From assembly GCF_003234965.1 (NCBI RefSeq), contig NZ_QKVK01000001.1:496001-560000 (forward strand): a stretch of 64,000 nucleotides of DNA, written 5' to 3'. Under the pieces are notes generated by a model, which saw only the letters and a program-made list of their open reading frames with translations, was not told where the DNA came from and ran no database searches. A program made the translations under genes and the position numbers. Positions 33,663 through 43,050 of the stretch are shown here, one piece after another. This DNA comes from Aestuariivirga litoralis (GTDB lineage: Bacteria; Pseudomonadota; Alphaproteobacteria; Rhizobiales; Aestuariivirgaceae). Each line of letters starts with the position of its first letter. Position 1 is the first letter of the stretch.

Positions 33663-34442
33663 ATGCCGAGGGCCAGGCCCCGCGCCGCCATTCTTATCCT
33701 GCTGGCTTCAGCCGTGGCGCTGACGGGCTGCAACAAGACCATGAGTTCGCTGACGCCCGGCAGCAGCCTCAACACCGCCTCCACCACGCCCGTCTCGCTC
33801 GATGCGCTGGCGGAACTGGGCGAGAAGTGGCAGTCCAACCCCAAGGACGTGAACAAGGGACTGGCCTATGCCAATGGCCTCGAGAGCGTCGGGCAGAAGG
33901 ATGAGGCACTGACCGTCTACCAGAAGCTCTACGAGTCAGCCCCAGGCAATGCCAAGGTGGCCGGACTCTATGGCCGCAAGCTGGTCTCCGCGGGCAAGGC
34001 CGACCGGGCCGTTCCAATACTCGAGGCCGCAGAACGCGGTGACACGGACTGGCGCATCATGTCGGCGCTGGGCACGGCCTATGACCAGCAAGGCTTGTAT
34101 CAGAAGGCCCGCGAGCAATATGCCAAGGCCCTGGCTGCCGATCCGCAGAACCTCGCGGTGATGAACAATCTCGCAATGTCCTATGCGCTGGAAGGCAATC
34201 TCAAGCAGGCGGAAACCGAACTGCGCGCCGCCGACGCACTTCCCCGATCCAAGAGCGAACCGCGCATCCGCCAGAACCTGGCGCTCGTCGTCGGCCTGCA
34301 GGGCCGCTTCGATGAGGCCACGAAGCTCGCCCAGCAGGACCTGCCGCCCGAACAGGTGCAGGAGAACATGGCCTACCTCAAGAAGATGCTGTCGCAGCCC
34401 AACACCTGGCAGCAGATCAGCGCCGGCGGCAACCAGGGCTGA
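33663..34442 (+). CDS. TPR lipoprotein, TadD-like pilus assembly factor
   Basis: The 259-residue protein has a lipoprotein signal (AAILILLASAVALTGC, lipobox Cys near residue 22). Four or so tetratricopeptide repeats follow at about 50-230 (ALGTAYDQQGLYQKAREQYA, then NNLAMSYALEGNLKQAETEL). It resembles TadD, the outer-membrane lipoprotein that helps the Tad secretin assemble. ATG 33663 follows a GTG at 33660. It converges on tadC with a 13-base gap, so it has its own promoter rather than being in the main tad operon. Confidence 0.82.
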   Translation: MPRARPRAAILILLASAVALTGCNKTMSSLTPGSSLNTASTTPVSLDALAELGEKWQSNPKDVNKGLAYANGLESVGQKDEALTVYQKLYESAPGNAKVAGLYGRKLVSAGKADRAVPILEAAERGDTDWRIMSALGTAYDQQGLYQKAREQYAKALAADPQNLAVMNNLAMSYALEGNLKQAETELRAADALPRSKSEPRIRQNLALVVGLQGRFDEATKLAQQDLPPEQVQENMAYLKKMLSQPNTWQQISAGGNQG

Positions 34443-34455
34443 GCCCGGTATCTGG

Positions 34456-35427
34456 CTAGAGGTACTGCATGGCCTTCATTATGATGGGGGTCAGAATGAC
34501 CACGAAAATGACAGGCATGAAGAACAGCATCATCGGTACGGTGAGGCGCGGAGGAAGGGCTGCGGCCTTGCGCTCAGCTTCCGTCATGCGCATATCCCGG
34601 TTCTCCTGCGCGAGGACGCGGAGAGCAGCACCCATTGGCGTGCCATAGCGTTCTGATTGTATGAGGCTCGTCACCACCGACTTCACCTGCGGCAGACCGG
34701 TACGCTTCCCGAGATTTTCCAGCGCCTTTCGCCTGTCCTGCAAGTAGGAGAGTTCTGCAACGGTGAGCGTCAACTCTTCCGCGAGGGGGACCGAGATCGA
34801 GCCGATTTCCTGCGACACACGCTGCATGGCGGGCTCGATCGCCATGCCGGCCTCGACGCAGATCAGCAGCAAGTCGAGCGCGTCGGGCCATGCCCGGCGG
34901 ATCGAGGCTTGCCGCTTCGCCACGAAGTTGCGCACGAAGAGAAGGGGAACGTAGTTGCCGACGATGACGCCGGTGGCTGCCGCAGCAAGCCGCATCGGCG
35001 GTGGAAAGACGTCGCCAAGGAAGGCCGACACGTAGACAAAGGTCGTCAACCCCACCAGCAGCGGAGCGACCACCCTCGTCGCCAGATAGATGATCAGGTG
35101 CCGCTCACTCCGAAAGCCCGCCTGGCGCAGCAACTCACGCGAAGGTTCGGCTTCGAAGACCTTGCGAAGGCGCAGCAGGTCCACGAGCGTGGCGGCAGCC
35201 CCGGAGTTCGTGTTCTGCCGAAGGCGCGAATCGCCTTGCCCCTGTTTGGCTCGCTGCTGAAGGCGCATTCTCTCCCGCTCCACGCTCACCGCCTGCATGC
35301 GAGCCTTCAGGGGATCGTTCTGCAGCATGGGCGCAGCCACACTCAGCACCGCCGCGAAGGCCGCCAGCGCAAACAGCAGCGTGACCAGCAATTCGGGGCG
35401 CAGCAGAGCGGAGACTGATTCGAGCAT
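34456..35427 (-). CDS. tadC: Tad pilus inner-membrane platform protein TadC
   Basis: This type II secretion F-domain protein of 323 residues has an N-terminal helix (LLVTLLFALAAFAAVLSVAA), a GspF domain (ALDLLLICVEAGMAIEPAMQ) and two C-terminal helices. With TadB it forms the inner-membrane platform that the TadA ATPase drives. ATG 35427 is chosen because upstream codons are not conserved. It is the last gene of the minus-strand cpa/tad operon, 14 bases after tadB. Confidence 0.92.
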   Translation of the reverse strand: MLESVSALLRPELLVTLLFALAAFAAVLSVAAPMLQNDPLKARMQAVSVERERMRLQQRAKQGQGDSRLRQNTNSGAAATLVDLLRLRKVFEAEPSRELLRQAGFRSERHLIIYLATRVVAPLLVGLTTFVYVSAFLGDVFPPPMRLAAAATGVIVGNYVPLLFVRNFVAKRQASIRRAWPDALDLLLICVEAGMAIEPAMQRVSQEIGSISVPLAEELTLTVAELSYLQDRRKALENLGKRTGLPQVKSVVTSLIQSERYGTPMGAALRVLAQENRDMRMTEAERKAAALPPRLTVPMMLFFMPVIFVVILTPIIMKAMQYL

Positions 35428-35441
35428 CGCCAGGGCGCCTC

Positions 35442-36452
35442 TCAGATGTCGAAGTTGATCATGCTGCGCATCATCAGGATTCCAGCCAGCATCCATACCC
35501 CCGCGCCAGCCAGCACCATGTGCCCCGTCGAAGAGTAGAGCAGCGGGTCGAGGAACCCCGGGCTCATGAACAGCAGCGTACCGACCATGACGAAAGGGAG
35601 GGATCCGATGATGGCGGCCGAGGACCTTGCTTCCTGCGACATGGCGCGGATCTTGCCCTTGAGCTTCTTGCGCTCACGCAGCACTCGGGAGAGGTTTGCA
35701 AGAGCCTCGGACAGATTGCCACCGGACTTCGACTGAATGCTGATGACGATCCCGAGGAAACTCACTTCCGGCAGGGGGACACGGTCGAACATGCGCTCCA
35801 GCCCCTGGTCGATGGTGACACCAAGGCGCTGGCCTTCAACCACCTCCATGAACTCCGGGCCGAGGGGAGGACCTGATTCCGTTGCAATCACCCGCATGGC
35901 GTCAGACAGCGGCAAACCGGCCTTCAGGCCGCGAACCATCACATCCACGGCATCGGCAAGATCTTCCAGGAATATCTTCTGGCGTCGCTTGGCGGCGGAG
36001 AGAAGAAACCAGCGCGGCAATCCGAAAGCTCCGACAATGCCGCTGAGCACACCGATGTACCAAGGAAAGCCGAATAGCAGGGGAAGCACATACAGCACTG
36101 CGCCCGCAGCGCCTGAGATCATCCAGAATCTGGCAACCGAAATCGAATACCCGGCACGGCTGATCTGCAGCCGAAGCGGCACGGCGCCCTTTTTCTGGCG
36201 CGCCCTATCGTCGATCTGCTTCAGCGTATCCTGAAGCTTCGCCCGACGCTTGTCCTTCTGGTTGTCGATGAGTTGTGAAGTTCGGGGGCGGCGGCGGGCT
36301 TCGCCGGATCGTGCGTTCGTCACCAGGTTCCGCACCCGGTCTTCGCCCTCTGCCGGGACGAGATAGGGAAAAATCAGCGCAAGGATGACCCCGCCGACGG
36401 CAATCGCCACCAGGACAAGAAATAGCAACTCCGTCCGGTCAAGGCCGAACAT
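35442..36452 (-). CDS. tadB: Tad pilus inner-membrane platform protein TadB
   Basis: This type II secretion F-domain protein of 336 residues is paralogous to TadC. It has an N-terminal membrane helix (LLFLVLVAIAVGGVILALIF), a basic cytoplasmic stretch, a GspF-like domain (DLADAVDVMVRGLKAGLPLS) and C-terminal helices. It partners TadC in the pilus motor platform. ATG 36452 lies 7 bases after the tadA stop, giving likely translational coupling. Confidence 0.93.
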   Translation of the reverse strand: MFGLDRTELLFLVLVAIAVGGVILALIFPYLVPAEGEDRVRNLVTNARSGEARRRPRTSQLIDNQKDKRRAKLQDTLKQIDDRARQKKGAVPLRLQISRAGYSISVARFWMISGAAGAVLYVLPLLFGFPWYIGVLSGIVGAFGLPRWFLLSAAKRRQKIFLEDLADAVDVMVRGLKAGLPLSDAMRVIATESGPPLGPEFMEVVEGQRLGVTIDQGLERMFDRVPLPEVSFLGIVISIQSKSGGNLSEALANLSRVLRERKKLKGKIRAMSQEARSSAAIIGSLPFVMVGTLLFMSPGFLDPLLYSSTGHMVLAGAGVWMLAGILMMRSMINFDI

Positions 36453-36459
36453 CGCGACA

Positions 36460-37959
36460 TCAGCCTCCGTCGCCCTGGACTTCAGCCAGCTCGAGTGTCT
36501 CGGCCAGCCGCCGTTCCTCGTTGAAATAGCGGGCCCGATCCCAGAAATGGGGCCGCGAGATGCCCGTGCCACGGTGGCGTCCGATGACCTTGCCGTTGGC
36601 GTCTTCACCTGAGATTTCATAGACCATGAGGTCCTGGGTGATGATCACGTCACCCTCCATGCCGACCACCTCGGTGACGTGGGTGATACGTCTTGACCCG
36701 TCACGCAGGCGTGCCGCCTGAACGATCACGTCGATGGAGCCGCAGACCATTTCCTTGATCGTCTTGGATGGAAGGGAAAAGCCACCCATGGTGATCATCG
36801 ACTCGATGCGCGAGAGCGCCTCGCGGGGGGAATTGGCGTGCAGTGTTCCCATCGACCCGTCATGGCCGGTGTTCATCGCCTGCAGCAGGTCGAACGCCTC
36901 CGGACCGCGCACCTCGCCGACGATGATCCGTTCAGGGCGCATGCGAAGACAGTTCTTCACGAGGTCCCGCATGCTGATCTCGCCTTCACCCTCCAGATTT
37001 GGCGGACGTGTTTCGAGCCTCACCACATGCGGCTGCTGCAGTTGCAGTTCTGCCGCGTCCTCACAGGTGATGATGCGCTCATCGTTCTCGATATAGGCGG
37101 TGAGGCAGTTGAGGAGCGTTGTCTTGCCCGAGCCCGTGCCACCCGAAATGAGCACATTGCAGCGAACCCGCCCGATGATCTCGAGCAGAGTTGCGCCTTC
37201 ACGGGTAATCGAGCCGAAGCGCACCAGGTCCGGCAGCTTGAGGCGATCCTTCTTGAACTTGCGGATGGTGAGGGCGGGACCGTCGATCGCCAGGGGTGGC
37301 ACGATCACGTTCACACGTGAGCCATCCAGAAGGCGAGCGTCACAGATCGGGCTCGCCTCGTCCACGCGGCGCCCAATCTGGCTCACGATACGCTGGCAGA
37401 TGTTGAGGAGTTGCGTGTTGTCCCGGAACCTCACGCCAGTCTTCTGCACCCGCCCGGCAACTTCGATGAAGGTCGTCCCGGAGCCATTGACCATGATGTC
37501 GGAGATGTCGTCGCGTGCCAGCAACGGTTCGAGCGGCCCAAAGCCCAGAACGTCGTTGCAGATGTCCTCGAGCAATTCTTCCTGCTCGGGAACCGACATC
37601 ACCACGTCCTTCAGCGTGATGATCTCGCTGACGATGTCACGAATCTCATCACGCGCCGCGTCGCGGTCGATCTGCGACAGCTGGGTGAGGTCGATCGCAT
37701 CGATCAGGGCGTTGAAGATGGTGCTCTTGATGTCGTAGTAGTTGTCGGAACGCCGTGCCCCATGACCGATCTCCAGCCGCGGCGCCGCAGGTCCGGCAGG
37801 CAGCCCAGGCTGGGCGCTCCGGTCCATCACGGGGTTGCGCTGGCCCTGCCCGGACGAGAACAGCTGCTTTCCTGCTTGCCCGCCAGACTCGGAGGATCCG
37901 GGCTGGACCGGTGCAAGGACATCCTTTGAAGGGCTGTCGCCCGAGCGCTTGCCGAACAT
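36460..37959 (-). CDS. tadA: Tad pilus ATPase TadA/CpaF
   Basis: This type II/IV secretion ATPase of 499 residues powers Flp pilus extension and, in some species, retraction. It has a variable N-terminal region, an N2 domain, Walker [13 protein letters not shown] near residue 276, an Asp box, and a His box/Walker B in [20 protein letters not shown]. The ATG shares one base with the TGA of cpaE (TGATG), so a GTG one codon upstream is not needed. Confidence 0.95.
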   Translation of the reverse strand: MFGKRSGDSPSKDVLAPVQPGSSESGGQAGKQLFSSGQGQRNPVMDRSAQPGLPAGPAAPRLEIGHGARRSDNYYDIKSTIFNALIDAIDLTQLSQIDRDAARDEIRDIVSEIITLKDVVMSVPEQEELLEDICNDVLGFGPLEPLLARDDISDIMVNGSGTTFIEVAGRVQKTGVRFRDNTQLLNICQRIVSQIGRRVDEASPICDARLLDGSRVNVIVPPLAIDGPALTIRKFKKDRLKLPDLVRFGSITREGATLLEIIGRVRCNVLISGGTGSGKTTLLNCLTAYIENDERIITCEDAAELQLQQPHVVRLETRPPNLEGEGEISMRDLVKNCLRMRPERIIVGEVRGPEAFDLLQAMNTGHDGSMGTLHANSPREALSRIESMITMGGFSLPSKTIKEMVCGSIDVIVQAARLRDGSRRITHVTEVVGMEGDVIITQDLMVYEISGEDANGKVIGRHRGTGISRPHFWDRARYFNEERRLAETLELAEVQGDGG

Positions 37960-39215
37960 CACTTCTTACCCCTCATCATGAACTTCTTGAGGAACGAGTT
38001 GCCGGCCGGGGCCGCCTTCGCGGGCTTGTCACCCCCCAGGCTGCGCGACAGGCCGCGGATCGCCTCAGCCGCCTTGCTGCGGGGCGCCAGTTCGAGCAGC
38101 ATCTTTCCGTTGTTCAGCGCAGCGCCGAAGTTCTGCGGGTCGAATGGGATTGCTCCGGCGAGGTCGATGCCGATGGCCTTGCGGAAATCGGCAGCGGCAA
38201 TCTCCGCACGCTTCGGAATGCCCACCTGGTTGAGAATGACGGTGGGCGGCGGATCGTTGGGCCGGGCGAGTTTCAGCATGTCGGCAAGCGCGCGCGTGTT
38301 GCGGAGGCTCGCCAGCTCCGGCTCGGCGGTGATGATGACCTGGTCGGCATGGAGCAGCGTGAACCTGACCCAGGGTGCCCACAGGGCCGGAACATCAACG
38401 ACGATGAGCGGCACACTTGCCCGCATGGATGTCAGCACAGCCTCGACGGCATGCGCCTCAATGACGAAATCCTTGTCAACGCCACCTGGCCCGCCAAGCA
38501 GGCTCAGCTTTCCACCAAGCCGCACCAGCAGGCGATCCAGCAGCTGCGTGTCTACGCGCTCGGGCTGCGCGAGGGCTTCCATGATGCCCCCGCTGGCATC
38601 GAGATTGAAGTCGAGGGCGGCCGTGCCGAAGGCCAGGTCGAGATCGACGATAGCGGTCTCGACATCACGCGTGCGGGATAGTTCCCACCCGCAATTATGA
38701 GAAATGGTGCTTGAGCCGACGCCACCTTTCGCACCGACGAATGCAATCACGCGGCCAATGGGAACGGCCTTCTCGCTGCGATAGAGTGATGCAATGGTAT
38801 CGATGAGTTGCAGGGGCGAGACTGGCGCCACCACGTATTCGCTGACGCCACGGCTGATGAGTTCGCGATAGAGGATCACGTCATTGACATGACCGATGAT
38901 CACGACCTTGGTCTCGGGCTGGCAGACTTCCGCCAGGGCGGTGAGGCTGGACAACAGTTCCTCACGCGCTGCACCGGTTTCGACGATCAGGAGATTGGGC
39001 GTCGACTGCGTCTGATAGAGCCGGATGGCCGCCGGGAGACCACCCGTCACCACCGTGGCATGGGCACGCGCCATGCGACGGTCGGTGAATGCGGCCTGGA
39101 GGCTCTCCACCGTCTTTGGCAGTTCGCAGAAGGCCTGAATGTTGATCCGCGGCACCAGAGCGACCGGAAGGCCATCCGGACCACCACGCGTATTGACTTC
39201 ATAAGGGCGGGTCAT
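37959..39215 (-). CDS. cpaE: Pilus assembly protein CpaE/TadZ
   Basis: The 418-residue protein has a receiver-like N-terminal domain (residues 30-140) without a clear phosphoacceptor, followed by a ParA/MinD-type ATPase domain. Its deviant Walker A is VGAKGGVGSSTISHN near residue 158. CpaE/TadZ proteins localise the Tad machine to the cell pole. It is followed directly by tadA. ATG 39215 comes one codon after a GTG. A PodJ-like protein elsewhere in the window could be its polar partner, by analogy with Caulobacter. Confidence 0.92.
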   Translation of the reverse strand: MTRPYEVNTRGGPDGLPVALVPRINIQAFCELPKTVESLQAAFTDRRMARAHATVVTGGLPAAIRLYQTQSTPNLLIVETGAAREELLSSLTALAEVCQPETKVVIIGHVNDVILYRELISRGVSEYVVAPVSPLQLIDTIASLYRSEKAVPIGRVIAFVGAKGGVGSSTISHNCGWELSRTRDVETAIVDLDLAFGTAALDFNLDASGGIMEALAQPERVDTQLLDRLLVRLGGKLSLLGGPGGVDKDFVIEAHAVEAVLTSMRASVPLIVVDVPALWAPWVRFTLLHADQVIITAEPELASLRNTRALADMLKLARPNDPPPTVILNQVGIPKRAEIAAADFRKAIGIDLAGAIPFDPQNFGAALNNGKMLLELAPRSKAAEAIRGLSRSLGGDKPAKAAPAGNSFLKKFMMRGKK

Positions 39216-39264
39216 CACGAGATGCGCCTCGATGCGGGCTGGAGGGAAGGCATGGCTGTGATCA

Positions 39265-39960
39265 TCAGTTGCTGGATCCCGAAGAGTTGGAAGAGACCGT
39301 GGAGTCTTTGATCGGAGCCTGCCACTCGCCGGAGAGATACTTGGTCATCGCCGGATTCTGCGCCGCGCTCCATGCCGGGGTCATTTCCCTTGGGTGCTGC
39401 AAATCCTCCGGATTGGCGATCATGGCGGCGAAGTTCTGCTGGAAAGCGCAGCCGAAGTTCGGCCCGGAATCATTGAACTGGCTGCCGCGCATGTTGCTGG
39501 ACCAGTCGCCGCACGGTTTTGTTTCCGCAACTTTTCTTGCAAAAGTAAGGGTCACGTTGCTCCCACCGCCGTCATAGGGTGTGACGAGAACCGCCTGCCG
39601 CGCCATGCCTTCCTTCACGAGCACACCGGCCGCGTGACCTGCAACCTGCCTTGCCAGCTTGTTGCCAGCCGGATAGGACACTGTGACTGGCGTGGTAGCG
39701 CTGGCCCGCGCCTGGCGGCCAAAGCGGGAGATTTCGCCGATTTCCGCGGCTTGCAAGCCACCGTTCGTCACCGGCACGGTGAGCTTTACCGAACGCTCCA
39801 CCACCTTGATGGGAAAGTTCTCGTCGACGCTCTGGGGCACGTAGACGTCATCGAAGCTGGCCAGGTTCGGGGAGCACCCAGCGGAGAGGACGGCGGTGGC
39901 TGCGAGCAGGCCCGTGGCGGCCATGCGGCTGCGGAGGCGAAGTATGTTCCTGATCTTCAT
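39265..39960 (-). CDS. cpaD: Pilus assembly lipoprotein CpaD
   Basis: The 231-residue outer-membrane lipoprotein has a lipobox LSAGC near residues 26-30 and a CpaD domain (residues 40-215). The latter includes a GNKLARQVAGHAAGVLVKEG stretch and a C-terminal GCAFQQNFAAMIANPEDL, the family's signature NxxAMvanP motif. CpaD acts with the CpaC secretin. It lies 14 bases after cpaC and 49 bases before cpaE. Confidence 0.9.
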   Translation of the reverse strand: MKIRNILRLRSRMAATGLLAATAVLSAGCSPNLASFDDVYVPQSVDENFPIKVVERSVKLTVPVTNGGLQAAEIGEISRFGRQARASATTPVTVSYPAGNKLARQVAGHAAGVLVKEGMARQAVLVTPYDGGGSNVTLTFARKVAETKPCGDWSSNMRGSQFNDSGPNFGCAFQQNFAAMIANPEDLQHPREMTPAWSAAQNPAMTKYLSGEWQAPIKDSTVSSNSSGSSN

Positions 39961-39974
39961 TGGTTTGCCTGCCT

Positions 39975-41444
39975 CTATTCGACGATGTGGCCGACGCTGC
40001 CGTGATAGGTGCCCGCGGCCACGTCGTTCGCCGCGTCCGGCAGGCCATAGATCTTGTTCAAGCGCCCGAGGAACAGTTGCTGCAGATCGGTGGCGTTGTT
40101 GTAGCGGTCGATCGGGGTGGCTGTCTGATCCGGGTTGGCGGGGCCGACGACATAGGGCGTCACGATGACGACGAGTTCACTCTGGTTGCGCTGAAAGCTC
40201 TGGCTCGAGAACAGCGCACCAAGAATGGGCAGTGAGCGCAGGCCCGGCGTATTGTTGATCTTCTGCAGCGAGACGTTCTTGATAAGGCCTGCCAGCATCA
40301 TCGAGCCGCCGGAGGGAAGCTCAATCGAAGTATTAGCATTCCGGAAGTCGATGATCGGCTTTTCACCGAAGGGGTTTTCCGCGAGGTCGCTGACCTCGGT
40401 GAAGATGCTGAGCGCAATCCGGCCTTCCGACAGAACCGTCGGTGTGAAGTCCAGCGTGATGCCGTATTTCTGGAAATCGATCGTGCAGGCATAGTAGGGG
40501 TTGTTCTGTTCCGGCGCGTCGCAGACGGAATAGGGATACTGTCCACCGGCATGAAAACTGGCGGGTGCGCCGGAGACAGCTGTCAAGGTCGGCTCAGCCA
40601 GCACCGTCGCCAGGCCGCTCGCCTCGAGGGCGCGGATCGTCGCGGAGATGTCCACCGGGCCGCCCGGGATATTTGCAACGCCGTCGAGGATGCGTTGCCG
40701 GCTTACCGGATAGGTGTCGTTTATCCACTTGAAGTTAAAGGCTCCGGCCGTAATTGAGCCATCAAGATTGATGCCCAGCTGCTTCAGCAGCGTGCGCTTC
40801 AGCTCGACCACGCGCACCTTCAGCATCACCTGGTTGCTCTCGGCGATCTTCAGCAGGTTCACCACGGACTGATCGTTTCCACCATAACTTCGGATGAAGC
40901 GCCGGGCGAGGTCCTCAGCCATCTTGCCCTGTTGCGTGTCGGCAACCGTGCCCCTCAGAACGACACTGTTGCCCGTGCTGTCGACAGTGATCGCACTGCC
41001 CGGAAGAGACCGGTCGAGAAGCGCCTTCAGCGCCACCCCATCGATTGCCACCTCGAGATTGAGCTGCAGGATCTGGCGCCCTGCCCCATCGAGGAAGAAG
41101 ACATTCGTCTGCCCCAGGCTGCGCGCGAAGAGATAGGCCGTGCTGCGGTTCTTCAGGTAGACGTCGACCATCGCGGGATTACCGACGATGACGTCCTTGA
41201 TCACGGCCGGCAGCTTGAGCACGGCGCTCTTCTGCAGCCCGAGCCGCAGCGAGCGTGCGGCCTGCGGGGCACTGAGATCGATGGTGCTGCCCGTTTCTGC
41301 CGCTGCTGCGTGCTGCTGTGACGTTTCGACGCCAATGAGCATGACCAGCGTGAGGGCAAGGCCAACCATGCCGAGGTGCCGCCTCAGGATGGGCTCAAGC
41401 GTGGATGGCAGGAATGAAAGCTTGCGCGTCATCAAGGTCCTCAT
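39975..41444 (-). CDS. cpaC: Tad pilus secretin CpaC/RcpA
   Basis: The 489-residue outer-membrane secretin has an N-terminal signal (GMVGLALTLVMLIGVETS). The pilus N-domain follows (VIVGNPAMVDVYLKNRSTAY), then a BON-like segment with GTVADTQQ. The C-terminal secretin domain is typified by FTPTVLSEGRIALSIFTEVS and MMLAGLI. It forms the pore for the Flp fibre. The start overlaps the cpaB stop by four bases (ATGA). A separate gene at 43562 encodes only the N-domain. Confidence 0.94.
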   Translation of the reverse strand: MRTLMTRKLSFLPSTLEPILRRHLGMVGLALTLVMLIGVETSQQHAAAAETGSTIDLSAPQAARSLRLGLQKSAVLKLPAVIKDVIVGNPAMVDVYLKNRSTAYLFARSLGQTNVFFLDGAGRQILQLNLEVAIDGVALKALLDRSLPGSAITVDSTGNSVVLRGTVADTQQGKMAEDLARRFIRSYGGNDQSVVNLLKIAESNQVMLKVRVVELKRTLLKQLGINLDGSITAGAFNFKWINDTYPVSRQRILDGVANIPGGPVDISATIRALEASGLATVLAEPTLTAVSGAPASFHAGGQYPYSVCDAPEQNNPYYACTIDFQKYGITLDFTPTVLSEGRIALSIFTEVSDLAENPFGEKPIIDFRNANTSIELPSGGSMMLAGLIKNVSLQKINNTPGLRSLPILGALFSSQSFQRNQSELVVIVTPYVVGPANPDQTATPIDRYNNATDLQQLFLGRLNKIYGLPDAANDVAAGTYHGSVGHIVE

Positions 41445-42265
41445 TTTCCGGGGATCGTGCGCTCAAAGCCGTAGCGGATGATCAGTGTGCCGGCTGCCGC
41501 CCGGCGGGGGTTGCGGAATTCGTCTGACAGCATCGGTGTGTCGTCGGGGAGTCCGTTGGGCCCCACTTCGGACAGCGATCGCAACAGCAGCGACACAGTG
41601 CCCGAAGCATCGACCTTGGTGAGGATCTGGGCCTGGAGCGGGTCGAGTTCGAGCACTGCCGTCCGGCCGCCCGGTATGCTTGGGTCGTCGCCGGCGCGCA
41701 GCGTCTGGTTGATGGCGAGCACCTTCACATTGGTCAGCACCGTCTCGGTTGCGGGGACCTTGATGCCGTTGCGGCCGGTCACCTGGCGGGTGAGAAGGAC
41801 GTCGACGCGGTCATTGGGAAGGATGAAGCCGCTGACCGACGTGGTTTCGTTGATGGGAATGGCAATTGCCCGCATGCCCTCGGGCAGAATGGCGCTGACA
41901 AACCCCCGGTCGCCTGGACGCACGATCTTTGCCGCGACGATGGGCTCACCCGCCACCATGGACTGGCGGGCGCGCGCCTGGGCCATCATGTCCAGCGCAT
42001 CGGGTGCTGCATCCTTGGTGATCATGTCTGGTGAAATCGAGTCGCGGGGCCAGGGCCGCCATTCGACCGCGAAGTTGCCGAGCTGCTCGCCCTGCAGAAG
42101 ATTTCGGGCAGCGACCAGGACATCCGTCTTGGCCGTCTTCTCGATGACAACGGGCTGGCTGACCTGCGGAGCCGGTGCGCGCCGCAGCAACCCGGCCGAC
42201 AGATAGGCGGCCAGCAACGCCGCAAGCAGCGCCGCCGCGAGGAGTATGAGCCGCATCCTGTTCAT
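41441..42265 (-). CDS. cpaB: Flp pilus assembly protein CpaB/RcpC
   Basis: The 274-residue protein has an N-terminal membrane helix (LILLAAALLAALLAAYLSAG) and an SAF-type beta-clip domain (LVAARNLLQGEQL). The RcpC/CpaB domain follows (MRAIAIPINETTSVSGFILP, then NDRVDVLLT). It is periplasmic and associates with the secretin. ATG 42265 is preferred to a TTG eight codons upstream because it starts the signal-anchor directly. Confidence 0.93.
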   Translation of the reverse strand: MNRMRLILLAAALLAALLAAYLSAGLLRRAPAPQVSQPVVIEKTAKTDVLVAARNLLQGEQLGNFAVEWRPWPRDSISPDMITKDAAPDALDMMAQARARQSMVAGEPIVAAKIVRPGDRGFVSAILPEGMRAIAIPINETTSVSGFILPNDRVDVLLTRQVTGRNGIKVPATETVLTNVKVLAINQTLRAGDDPSIPGGRTAVLELDPLQAQILTKVDASGTVSLLLRSLSEVGPNGLPDDTPMLSDEFRNPRRAAAGTLIIRYGFERTIPGK

Positions 42266-42344
42266 CGTGGAGAACCCGTAAGGTACCAATATGGAGACAT
42301 TTGGCTACCTTGAGGTGTATTCGTCAAATTTGCGTTAACTATGT

Positions 42345-42830
42345 TTACCCGCCTGCAGCCCGCATCATCCAGCTGAAGGGCGTGGCAAGAATGGCGCCAG
42401 CCGCGAGGGCGAAGCCATAGGGAACCTTCGGAGAAAGCTGCCGGAAAGCGTCTCCGGCAGCACTACTCCGGGCAGACACTTCGAGCTCGAGAAGCACGAA
42501 AAGCGCCATGGCAGCAGCCAGCAATGCGCCGGAGATTGCCGTAAGTCCGATGAAGAGAATCGAGGCCGGAAAACCAAGCCACAGTCCGGCTGCGGCCATG
42601 AGTTTCCCATCCCCGGCACCCAGAATACCCAGAGCGAAAAGAACGAGGCCCGCAACGAACAATGACGCTGCGGTGGCGCCGTGAACAAGCACAAGCCACC
42701 ACGGCATGCCGGCGATCAGCGCGAGAGGGAAAAAGGCGACCACAGAGAGAATGACGAGGCGGTTTGGAATCCGCCTCGTCATCACGTCCCTGGCTGCGGC
42801 CAGGACCATGATAAGGGGAAACAGGAGCAT
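42345..42830 (-). CDS. cpaA: Prepilin peptidase CpaA/TadV
   Basis: This aspartic membrane protease of 161 residues has four to five membrane helices. The two catalytic aspartates lie in AARDVMTRRIPN near the start and in GAGDGKLMAA (GxGD motif), as in TadV/CpaA peptidases. It should process the Flp pilin and the TadE-like pseudopilins nearby. A GTG at 42848 would add six residues; neither start has a convincing ribosome binding site. It lies 52 bases after flp. Confidence 0.9.
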   Translation of the reverse strand: MLLFPLIMVLAAARDVMTRRIPNRLVILSVVAFFPLALIAGMPWWLVLVHGATAASLFVAGLVLFALGILGAGDGKLMAAAGLWLGFPASILFIGLTAISGALLAAAMALFVLLELEVSARSSAAGDAFRQLSPKVPYGFALAAGAILATPFSWMMRAAGG

Positions 42831-42882
42831 GGCGACATCACCAGCCACTGACCACTCAAGATGCGGGTTCAGTCACCCTGCA

Positions 42883-43050
42883 TCAGATGCCGCTGAGGCC
42901 GGATTTGATGTCGCCGAAGATCTCATTCACTCGAGTCCCCAGCTGGGTGACTGCCGTGATGATGACCAACGCGATGAGCCCCGCCAGCAAGGCATATTCG
43001 ATTGCCGTTGCACCGGACTCCTCCCTCAGATAGCGCGCGAGAATGTTCAT
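42883..43050 (-). CDS. flp: Flp-type major pilin
   Basis: The 55-residue prepilin has leader MNILARYLREESG, cleavage expected after Gly13, and Glu at +5 and Tyr at +6 of the mature protein (ATAIEYALLAG). A hydrophobic assembly helix follows. This is the Flp/PilA subunit of the Tad pilus. GGAG lies 8 bases upstream of ATG 43050. It heads the minus-strand operon, and its upstream region is unusually AT-rich. Confidence 0.93.
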   Translation of the reverse strand: MNILARYLREESGATAIEYALLAGLIALVIITAVTQLGTRVNEIFGDIKSGLSGI